Origin: Propionibacteriales bacterium
Lineage (GTDB): Bacteria > Actinomycetota > Actinomycetes > Propionibacteriales > Nocardioidaceae
Assembly: GCA_026392455.1 (NCBI GenBank)
Contig: JAPLCB010000002.1
Location: 62,001 to 126,000 of the forward strand
Direction: 5' to 3'
DNA: 64,000 bases
The position numbers and the translations under genes were made by a program. The first letter of the stretch is position 1, and every line of letters starts with the position of its first letter. This document shows, piece after piece, positions 26,695-33,250 of this stretch. The notes beneath the pieces are model-generated. The model saw only the letters and a program-made list of their open reading frames with translations. It was not told where the DNA came from and made no database searches.

Positions 26695-28103
26695 CGGTGG
26701 TCGCGTCCGGGAACGGCGCGACCCGGTCGCACCCCCGGACGCGGCCGACCGGGCAGACAGCACGCCGCGACGAAGCAGTCCGGACCGGGACGCTCGCCGT
26801 CCTGTGGCTGTCGCTGCTGCTGGTCACCTACTGGTGGGTCGCTGGCCACGGGGTCACCGACCTCGGTGGCTGGATCAGCGGGCTGGACTCGGTCGGTCGC
26901 CTCAGCGGCCTGCTCGCATCGGTGCTCCTGCTGGCCCAGGTGGTCGCGATGTCGCGGCTCCCGGTGCTCGAGCGGGCCTTCGGACAGGACGAGCTCGCCC
27001 GGCTGCACCGACTGATCGGGTTCACCTCGTTCAACCTGATGCTGCTGCACATCGTCACGATCACCTGGGGGTACGCCGCCGGGTCGCTGCTCGGGACCCC
27101 CGGCACGTTCTGGGACCTGACGGTCAACTACCCGGGCATGCTGCTCGCCCTGGCCGGCACCGCCTGCCTGGTGATGGTGGTGGTGACCAGCATCCGCGCG
27201 GCCCGGTCGCGGCTGCGCTACGAGTCCTGGCACCTGCTCCACCTCTACGCCTACCTCGGTGTCGGGCTCGCCCTGCCGCACCAGCTCTGGACCGGACAGG
27301 AGCTGACCGCCTCGACCGGGCGGACGGTGTTCTGGTGGACGGCCTGGGGCGCGACCGCGGGTCTGGTCGTCCTCACCCGGGTCGGCCGTCCGGTCCTGCT
27401 GAACCTCCGTCACCAGCTCCGGGTCACCTCCGTGGTCGGCGAGGGTGACGGGCTCTGGTCGGTGTACGTCGCCGGCCGGCGCCTCGACCGGCTCGGGGCC
27501 CGACCCGGCCAGTTCTTCACCTGGCGGTTCCTGACCGGACCCGGTTGGAGCCGCGGCAACCCGTACTCGTTGTCTGCGGCGCCGGACGGCCGCAGCCTGC
27601 GGATCACCGTCCAGAACGTCGGCGACGGCAGTGCTCTGACGGCCCGGCTTGCACCGGGAACGCGCGCGCTGGTCGAAGGCCCGTACGGCCGGCTCAGCGA
27701 GCGCCCGCGGACCCGGCGCAAGGTCGCGTTCATCGGTGCCGGCGTCGGGATCACGCCGCTGCGAGCCCTGGCCGAAGGGCTGGACTACCTCCCCGGCGAG
27801 GCCGTGTACGTCGAGCGCTGCACCGAGGCTCCGCTGTTCGTCCACGAGGTCGACGTCCTGGCGCGCGAACGCGGCCTGCGCGTGCTGCGGATGCCCGGCC
27901 GACGGCGGTCGGCGTCGTCCTGGTTGAGCAGCCAGGCGGGCACTGCCGACGACCTCACGGCCCTGCAGTTCTGGATCCCGGACATCGCCGAGCGGGACGT
28001 CTACGTCTGCGGGCCCTCCGGCTGGGCCGACCTGGTCCGGGACACGCTGCGTGCCGCCGGACTCCCCCACGACCAACTCCACCTCGAGACCTTTGGCTGG
28101 TGA
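26691..28103 (+). CDS. Ferric-reductase-like transmembrane oxidoreductase with FNR-type flavin/NAD domain
   Basis: This 470-residue protein has two parts. The first is a membrane domain of about six helices with heme-ligand-type histidines (LHRLIGF, LLHIVTITWG, SWHLLHLYAYLG, LPHQLW). The second is a cytosolic ferredoxin-NADP reductase domain with the flavin motif GNPYSLSAAP, the nucleotide loop FIGAGVGITPLRALA and VYVCGPSGW. It should move electrons from NAD(P)H through flavin and heme to the outer face. It is translationally coupled to the preceding gene. The next gene encodes a covalent-FMN protein that is its likely acceptor. Confidence 0.9.
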   Translation: MTVVASGNGATRSHPRTRPTGQTARRDEAVRTGTLAVLWLSLLLVTYWWVAGHGVTDLGGWISGLDSVGRLSGLLASVLLLAQVVAMSRLPVLERAFGQDELARLHRLIGFTSFNLMLLHIVTITWGYAAGSLLGTPGTFWDLTVNYPGMLLALAGTACLVMVVVTSIRAARSRLRYESWHLLHLYAYLGVGLALPHQLWTGQELTASTGRTVFWWTAWGATAGLVVLTRVGRPVLLNLRHQLRVTSVVGEGDGLWSVYVAGRRLDRLGARPGQFFTWRFLTGPGWSRGNPYSLSAAPDGRSLRITVQNVGDGSALTARLAPGTRALVEGPYGRLSERPRTRRKVAFIGAGVGITPLRALAEGLDYLPGEAVYVERCTEAPLFVHEVDVLARERGLRVLRMPGRRRSASSWLSSQAGTADDLTALQFWIPDIAERDVYVCGPSGWADLVRDTLRAAGLPHDQLHLETFGW

Positions 28104-28107
28104 CACC

Positions 28108-28635
28108 ATGAAACGCATTTCCTACTGGGTCCTGAGCACGATCACCACGGTGGTGCTCCTCTTCGGGTACCACACCTCGACGTCCGGGGTCCTGGCCGCG
28201 AGCACCTCGGTGCAGACGCCGATCAGCGGCGCGGCGAGCTCGGGCTCGTCCAGCTCGGGCTCGTCCAGCTCGGGGAGCAACCCGCCGACCGACAGCACCG
28301 AGTCCTCCGGCACGTCCGCGGGCTCGTCCGCGGGCGCCGCCGCCGGGACGACGAGCACCAGCAGCACCGTCACCGGCGACGTCGCCCAGACCCGCTGGGG
28401 CCCGGTGCAGGTGGAGCTCAGCCTCGCGTCCGGGAAGATCACCGACGTCAGCGTCGTGCAGTACCCGAACGAGAACGGCCGTGACATCGAGATCAACAGC
28501 TACGCGCTGCCGGTGCTGATCCAGGAGACCCTGTCGGCACAGAGCGCGAACATCGACATGGTCAGCGGCGCGACCGTGACCAGCGACGGTTACCTGACCT
28601 CGCTGCAGAGCGCCCTGGACCAGGCGAACCTGTGA
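28108..28635 (+). CDS. Exported FMN-binding domain protein (ApbE substrate)
   Basis: This 175-residue protein starts with a signal or anchor helix (residues about 5-30). A Ser/Gly/Thr-rich linker (about 40-85) follows, then an FMN-binding domain of the RnfG/NqrC type. The flavinylation site SGATVTS lies near residue 157, where ApbE attaches FMN to the Thr. I chose ATG 28108 over the track 28051 because it follows the reductase stop directly and begins the signal peptide. The protein should shuttle electrons outside the membrane. It overlaps apbE by four bases. Confidence 0.88.
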   Translation: MKRISYWVLSTITTVVLLFGYHTSTSGVLAASTSVQTPISGAASSGSSSSGSSSSGSNPPTDSTESSGTSAGSSAGAAAGTTSTSSTVTGDVAQTRWGPVQVELSLASGKITDVSVVQYPNENGRDIEINSYALPVLIQETLSAQSANIDMVSGATVTSDGYLTSLQSALDQANL

Positions 28636-29420
28636 CCGCCGCAACAGTTCCGATGATCGAGCGTCGGCTGGAGCGCAAGGTGGTGCAGGTGATGGGGATG
28701 CCGATCAGCCTCGCCCTCGACGGGCTGCACGCCCGCACCGCCCGGGGTCAGCAGGCCTGGGACGAAGCCGTTGCCTCCCTGCGCGAGGCCGATGCCGTCT
28801 TCAGCACCTACCGGGCCGACTCGGCGGTCTCGCGGCTCGGCCGCGGCGAGATCACCCTGGCCGACTGCCCGTCCGAGGTCGCTGACGTCCTGGCCCTGGC
28901 AGCGGTCGCCCGCACGGACTCGCACGGCGCGTTCGACGTACGACGACCGGGGCCTGACGGTCGCCTGGTCCTCGACCCCAGCGGCATCGTCAAGGGGTGG
29001 GCCGTCGATCGGGCTGCCCGGGCCTTGCGTCAGCTGCCGGAGACGGACTTCGCCCTCTCAGCGGGGGGCGACATGGTCTGCGCCACGGCGCGGCCCGACT
29101 CGCCGGCGTGGCGGGTCGGGATCGAGGACCCCCGCGACGCGAGCAGGATCCTGGCGGTGCTGCCGGTCCGCAACGGCGGCGTCGCCACCTCGGGCCTGGC
29201 CCATCGCGGCGCCCACATCGCCGATCCGCGGACGGGGGCGACCCCCGCGGCGTACGCGTCGGTGACGGTGCTGGCTGGCACCCTGACCGACGCCGACGTG
29301 GATGCCACCGCGGCGTTCGTGCTCGGGGACGACGCCCCGGCGTGGCTCGCGCACCGACCGGGTCGACACGCGTTCCTGGTGCGGCCGGACGGGACGACGG
29401 AGACAACCGGCTTCGGGTGA
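28632..29420 (+). CDS. apbE: ApbE, FAD:protein FMN transferase
   Basis: ApbE transfers FMN from FAD to a Thr of its target. The 262-residue protein shows VMGMPISLAL near the start, the FSTYRADSAVSRL helix and VLDPSGIVKGWAVDRA, then SAGGDMV and the metal/FAD site region (SGLAHRGAHIADPRTG and DADVDATAAFVLG). It is somewhat short and has no clear lipobox, so it probably works inside the cell or is secreted by another route. GTG 28632 overlaps the FMN-binding gene (GTGA), which fits enzyme and substrate being co-expressed. The stop lies at the edge of element B copy 2. Confidence 0.9.
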   Translation: MTAATVPMIERRLERKVVQVMGMPISLALDGLHARTARGQQAWDEAVASLREADAVFSTYRADSAVSRLGRGEITLADCPSEVADVLALAAVARTDSHGAFDVRRPGPDGRLVLDPSGIVKGWAVDRAARALRQLPETDFALSAGGDMVCATARPDSPAWRVGIEDPRDASRILAVLPVRNGGVATSGLAHRGAHIADPRTGATPAAYASVTVLAGTLTDADVDATAAFVLGDDAPAWLAHRPGRHAFLVRPDGTTETTGFG

Positions 29421-29497
29421 CCAGCCGGTTCCTGACGGGCCAGTACGTTGCACCGGGCTGTTCGCGCGGTTTCACACCAGCTGGCGTGAAACCGTCA
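29417..29497 (+). repeat. 81-bp dispersed element B, copy 2
   Basis: This unit starts gtgaccagccggtt, overlapping the apbE stop codon, and ends gtgaaaccgtca one base before the nitroreductase 3' end. It matches the minus-strand copy at 22341-22261 over exactly 81 bases with 13 substitutions and no gaps. The ggtttcac ... gtgaaacc palindrome at 29468-29493 sits between two convergent genes and could terminate both. Eight of the 13 differences fall in third positions of the common open frame. Confidence 0.85.
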
Positions 29498-30103
29498 CTA
29501 CGCCAGCTCGATCGGCACCCCGAATTCCCCCGCGAACACGAACTCGCCGATCTCCTTGCGCACCCGCGGGCGCTGCTCGCGCTCCACCAGTCCCTCGTCG
29601 GCGGCGATCACCGCAGGGTCCGCCCACCGCCCGATCGCGATCCCGGTGGTGACCTTGAACGCCGGGGGCACCGAGAACATCGAGGCGACGTCGTCGTGGT
29701 TGAAGCCGGCGAACTGGTGCACCGCGAGCCCCATCGACTCGGCCTGGACGGTCAGGTGCGCGACCGACTGGCCGAGGTCGTACTGGGCGTAGTCGCTGAA
29801 GGTCAGAGCCGGGTCCTCGTCGTCCCCGGCCCGGTAGAGCGAGACCAGCACGGCGGAGGCTTGCGGGACCCAGCTGACGTTGCCGCGACTCAGCGTGGTG
29901 ACGAACGTCTGGTGCGCGGCGTCTCCCCGCCGGGCGACCAGGAACGCCCACGGCTGGGAGTTGCCCGCGCTCGGTGACCAGCGCGCCGCCTCCAGGAGTC
30001 GACCCAGCTCGGCGTCGGCGAGCTCGTGGGTCGGGTCGAAGAGCCGGGTGCTCCACCGGTTGCGGAGCAGGGGGTCGATCTCGGGTCGTTCCTCGGAGGC
30101 CAT
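29498..30103 (-). CDS. Nitroreductase-family flavoprotein
   Basis: This is an FMN-dependent NAD(P)H oxidoreductase of 201 residues. RWSTRLFDP, ARWSPSAGNSQPW near residue 45, and the later GLAVHQFAGFN and GIAIGRWADP segments are the usual nitroreductase FMN-contact regions. The natural substrate is unknown. It is convergent with apbE across element B copy 2, and its upstream region (30104-30219) shows no obvious operator. Confidence 0.88.
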   Translation of the reverse strand: MASEERPEIDPLLRNRWSTRLFDPTHELADAELGRLLEAARWSPSAGNSQPWAFLVARRGDAAHQTFVTTLSRGNVSWVPQASAVLVSLYRAGDDEDPALTFSDYAQYDLGQSVAHLTVQAESMGLAVHQFAGFNHDDVASMFSVPPAFKVTTGIAIGRWADPAVIAADEGLVEREQRPRVRKEIGEFVFAGEFGVPIELA

Positions 30104-30219
30104 GCCGCATTGAACAACGCAGCGCTCGTCAGGCTTCCGTGGGGGCAGGACGACCGAGCACCAGAGACCCGGGCCTGGCCCTCCGACCCGGATCGCGGCC
30201 GGTCGGTAGGTTGGTCCCC

Positions 30220-30540
30220 ATGAGCGATGTCGAGGTAGCGAACAACACCGAGCTGAGCCGGTACGAGGCCCACATCGACGGAAAGCTGGCCGGCTTTGCC
30301 GAGTACCACCTGCGCTCGTCGTCGATCGTGTTCACCCACACCGAGGTGGGCGACGAGTTCGGCGGCCAGGGGGTCGCCGGCGCGATCGTGCGGTCATCGC
30401 TCGACGAGATCCGCGCCGCGGGGGTGTACGACGTGGTCCCGCAGTGCCCGTTCTACAAGAGCTGGATCGAGAAGCACCCGGAGTACGCCGACCTGGTGCA
30501 CCAGCCGGGCGACGACTCGCCCAGCCAGGGCTCCGCATGA
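30220..30540 (+). CDS. GNAT-like acetyltransferase, small COG2388 type
   Basis: This 106-residue protein carries HTEVGDEFGGQGVAGAIVR, the acetyl-CoA loop pattern of the small YjdJ/COG2388 acetyltransferases, and the conserved CPFYKSWIEKHPEY at the C-terminal side. I chose ATG 30220 (MSDVEVANN); the track start 29974 runs through the neighbouring gene. The stop overlaps the next start (ATGA), so it is co-translated with the SDR enzyme. The substrate is unknown. Confidence 0.85.
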   Translation: MSDVEVANNTELSRYEAHIDGKLAGFAEYHLRSSSIVFTHTEVGDEFGGQGVAGAIVRSSLDEIRAAGVYDVVPQCPFYKSWIEKHPEYADLVHQPGDDSPSQGSA

Positions 30541-31436
30541 GCTTCTCCCCGGCCGACCTGCCGGACCTGACCGGAACGGTCGCGGTGGTGACCGGGGCCA
30601 ACTCCGGGATCGGGTTCCACACGGCCGACCACCTCGCCCGCAAGGGCGCCCGGGTCGTGCTGGCCTGCCGGGACACCGACGCCGCTGGCCGGGCGGCCGC
30701 CCGGATCGCCGGTTCGACCAGTGTCGAGGCACTCGACCTGGCGTCCTTGGAGTCGGTCCGGGCGTTCGCCGAGCGCTGGACCGGGCCGCTCGACCTGCTG
30801 ATCAACAACGCCGGCGTGATGCGGCCGCCGTCGTACCGGGAGACCGTGGACGGCCACGAGCTGATGTTCGGGACCAACCACTACGGCCACTTCGCCCTGA
30901 CCGGGCACCTGCTGCCGGCGCTGCTGGAGGCGCCGGCACCACGGGTGGTCACGGTCGCGTCGATCGCGCACTTCGGCGGCGACGCCGGGGTCGTGGACGC
31001 CAACCCCGAAGCCACCTACGACGCCGCGAAGTACTACAGCCAGAGCAAGCTGGCGAACCTGATGTTCGCCCTGGAGCTCCAGCGCCGGGCCGCCCGGGCC
31101 GGGAGCCGGCTCACCTCGACGGCCGCCCACCCCGGGGTGTCGTCGACCAACTTGTTCACCAGTCGCAGCGGGATGGGCGCGAACCCGCTGCTGCGGCTGG
31201 TCGGTCCGGCCGTGCTGCCGCTGGTGCTCCAGTCCGCCGCCGCCGGAGCGAACCCCACGCTGTACGCCGCCACCCTGGCCGAGCCCGGTTCCTACACCGG
31301 CCCGCAGCGTTTCGGCCAGAGCCGCGGACCGATCGGCCCCGCGCGGATGGTCGAGCAGGCCCGGGACGAGGACCTCGCGGCCCGGCTGTGGGCCATCAGC
31401 GAGCAGGCGACCGGGGTGGCCTACCCCCTCCGTTGA
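30537..31436 (+). CDS. Short-chain dehydrogenase/reductase, retinol-dehydrogenase-like
   Basis: This NAD(P)-dependent SDR has 299 residues. The nucleotide motif VTGANSGIGFHTA lies at about residue 18, with NNAGVM, and the catalytic pair YYSQSKLAN (Tyr...Lys) lies near 165. Ser in VTVASIAH completes the active site. The substrate is not predictable. ATG 30537 overlaps the acetyltransferase stop, and the track start 30444 is too long. The last codons and stop (PLR, TGA) lie within the short tandem repeat that follows. Confidence 0.9.
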   Translation: MSFSPADLPDLTGTVAVVTGANSGIGFHTADHLARKGARVVLACRDTDAAGRAAARIAGSTSVEALDLASLESVRAFAERWTGPLDLLINNAGVMRPPSYRETVDGHELMFGTNHYGHFALTGHLLPALLEAPAPRVVTVASIAHFGGDAGVVDANPEATYDAAKYYSQSKLANLMFALELQRRAARAGSRLTSTAAHPGVSSTNLFTSRSGMGANPLLRLVGPAVLPLVLQSAAAGANPTLYAATLAEPGSYTGPQRFGQSRGPIGPARMVEQARDEDLAARLWAISEQATGVAYPLR

Positions 31437-31496
31437 ATCGGGCCCGCCGCGCCGTTGAATCGGGCCCGCCCCTCCGTTGAGTCGGGCCCGCCGCGC
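31428..31496. repeat. Tandem CGTTGA(A/G)TCGGGCCCGCC repeats at the SDR gene end
   Basis: Three units of cgttgaatcgggcccgcc or cgttgagtcgggcccgcc occur in a row, separated by cgcgc or cctc. The first unit supplies the SDR stop codon. A closely related inverted array (gcgggcgcgactcaac) lies at about 33200-33250, at the 3' end of the MMPL gene. The GGGCCC cores are self-complementary. Function is unknown; they may be recombination-prone spacers. Confidence 0.8.
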
Positions 31497-31574
31497 GTGG
31501 AATCCTCGACCGATCGGGGTGCGAGCCTCGAAATCCCCTCGCGCCCGCCAGCACCACCGGGCGATAGTGGCTGC

Positions 31575-32888
31575 ATGAGCGACCCCCTCACCGGCGAGGT
31601 CATCGACACCGTCGGTGACCAGCGCCAGGGGCGGTCACTGCCGAGAGCACTGACACCGTTCCGCTCCCCGGCGTACCGGAAGCTGGCTCTCGCTCTCGTC
31701 CTGCAGACCCTCGCAGCCGGGGTCTGGATCGTTGCCCTCGTCTGGGAGGTCATCCGGATCGGCGGCGGGCCGGCGCAGCTGAGCGTGGTCTCGACCTCCG
31801 CAGCGATCGGGGTGGTGGCGCCCGCACTGCTCGGAGGCGTGGTGGCAGACCGCGTCCCGCAGAAGTCGATCCTGCTGGTGGTCGCTTCGATCGAGTTCCT
31901 CGGGATGGCCGTCGTGGCCGGGTTGTCGGTCGCCGACCTGACCCAGGTCTGGCACCTGGCCGTGGTCTCCGGGATCAGCGGCATCGGGATGGCGTTCTAC
32001 TACCCGGCGTACTCCGCCTGGTTGCCGGCCATGGTCGCCGAGGAGGACCTGCTGGCGGTCAACGGGTTCGAGGGGATGGTGCGACCGACGATCGGCCAGG
32101 CGATCGGGCCCGGGATCGCCGGTGTCGTGGTCGGCATCGCGTCTCCCGGTAGTGCGTTCATCGTGGCCGCCACCAGCTCGGCGCTCGGCGTGCTGGCCCT
32201 GACGGCGGTGCCACTGACCCCGGTACGCCGCGACCTCGAGACTCTCGCCGAGGGTCACCCGGTGGCCACGGCCCTGCGCGACGTTCGCGAGGGGTTCCGC
32301 TACATGTTGCGGACCCCGTGGCTGCTGGCGACGTTGCTGTTCGCGTCACTGATGGTGCTGGCCATCATGGGTCCGCTGGAGGTGCTGGTGCCGTTCCTCA
32401 TCAAGGACCGGCTCGGCGGCGGGCCAGGGGATCACGCCTGGGTGATGGCGGCGTTCGGGATCGGCGGTGCCGTCGGTTCCCTGGTGATGGCGTCGCGGAC
32501 GCTGCCCCGGCGCTACCTGACCACGATGAACCTGATGTGGGGCGCGGGCTGCCTGCCGTTCGTGGCCATGGGGATGACCTCGCACATCTGGGTCGTGGTC
32601 GTCGCGGCCCTGGTCCTCGGCGCTCTGTTCGCTGCCCCGATGGTGATCTGGGGAACGCTGCTGCAGCGACGGGTCCCGCCCGAGCTGCTCGGACGGGTGG
32701 CGTCGTTGGACTTCTTCGTGTCGGTCAGCCTGATGCCGGTCTCGATGGCACTCGCCGGGCCCGTCTCCGACGCGATCGGCCTGACCCGGACGTTCGTCAT
32801 CGCCGGGGCAGCTCCGGTTGTCTTCGCGGTCGCGGCCATCCTGCTGTGGCGACTTCCCGAGGACGAGCTGGCCCACCCGCTCCGTTGA
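31575..32888 (+). CDS. MFS transporter
   Basis: This is a twelve-helix major facilitator protein of 437 residues. The cytosolic loop GGVVADRVPQKSILL (motif A-like) follows helix 2, and the second half contains GGAVGSLVMASRTLPRRYL. It resembles the enterobactin-exporter/MFS_3 type group, so the cargo could be a siderophore or drug; this is not provable here. I chose ATG 31575; the track start 31455 lies in the tandem repeat region. The gene stands alone and is followed by repeats. Confidence 0.85.
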   Translation: MSDPLTGEVIDTVGDQRQGRSLPRALTPFRSPAYRKLALALVLQTLAAGVWIVALVWEVIRIGGGPAQLSVVSTSAAIGVVAPALLGGVVADRVPQKSILLVVASIEFLGMAVVAGLSVADLTQVWHLAVVSGISGIGMAFYYPAYSAWLPAMVAEEDLLAVNGFEGMVRPTIGQAIGPGIAGVVVGIASPGSAFIVAATSSALGVLALTAVPLTPVRRDLETLAEGHPVATALRDVREGFRYMLRTPWLLATLLFASLMVLAIMGPLEVLVPFLIKDRLGGGPGDHAWVMAAFGIGGAVGSLVMASRTLPRRYLTTMNLMWGAGCLPFVAMGMTSHIWVVVVAALVLGALFAAPMVIWGTLLQRRVPPELLGRVASLDFFVSVSLMPVSMALAGPVSDAIGLTRTFVIAGAAPVVFAVAAILLWRLPEDELAHPLR

Positions 32889-32896
32889 GATGTCAC

Positions 32897-33000
32897 TGGT
32901 GATTGAGGTGCGGGCGCTCCAGCGCACGCCTCGAAATCCGGCGAGCTGTGCACGCAAGTTTCGAGGCCGGCGCCAGAGCGCCGACACCTCTACCAGCAGG
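32897..33000. repeat. Inverted pair of family A palindromic repeats
   Basis: A plus-oriented copy (32897-32939, gattgaggtgcgggcgctcc then cgcctcgaaatcc) faces a minus-oriented copy (32958-33000, gtttcgaggccggcgccagagc then cctctaccagcagg). They lie at the 3' end of the MFS gene, and either stem could serve as a terminator. Confidence 0.85.
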
Positions 33001-33014
33001 CAGGAGGTCGAGTA

Positions 33015-33095
33015 CTACTCGAAGTGGGCCACTGCGTACTCGCACGCAATCCCCAGCACGATGAGAAGAAGGCCGATCCCGAGTCCCATAGCCAT
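33015..33095 (-). CDS. 26-aa membrane micropeptide
   Basis: This hand-found ORF is preceded by AGGAGCTCACC. The peptide begins MAMGLGIGLLLIVLGIACEY and ends AVAHFE. The glycine-rich opening resembles the first helix of small DUF6458-type actinobacterial membrane proteins, but the reading frame stops where those continue. It could be a genuine single-helix peptide or a truncated relic. Nothing else occupies this 360-base gap except repeats. Confidence 0.5.
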   Translation of the reverse strand: MAMGLGIGLLLIVLGIACEYAVAHFE

Positions 33096-33199
33096 GGTGA
33101 GCTCCTGGTGTGGACAGTGCACGGGCTGACCCGTGACGGCTCCTTCCACAGTCCTCCTGCGCTACCCGGTAGCCCGGAACGTGAAACGGCGTGTCGGCA

Positions 33200-33250
33200 C
33201 GATTTCGAGTGCGCGGCGGGCGCGACTCAACAGCGCGGCGGGCGCGACTC
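33200..33250. repeat. Second tandem array related to the 31428 repeat
   Basis: Two units of gcgcggcgggcgcgactcaa (inverse of TTGAGTCGCGCCCGCCGCGC) lie directly after the MMPL gene stop and partly over its last codons. They match the 31428 array except for a CG for GG change. They are oriented opposite to that array. Confidence 0.7.
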
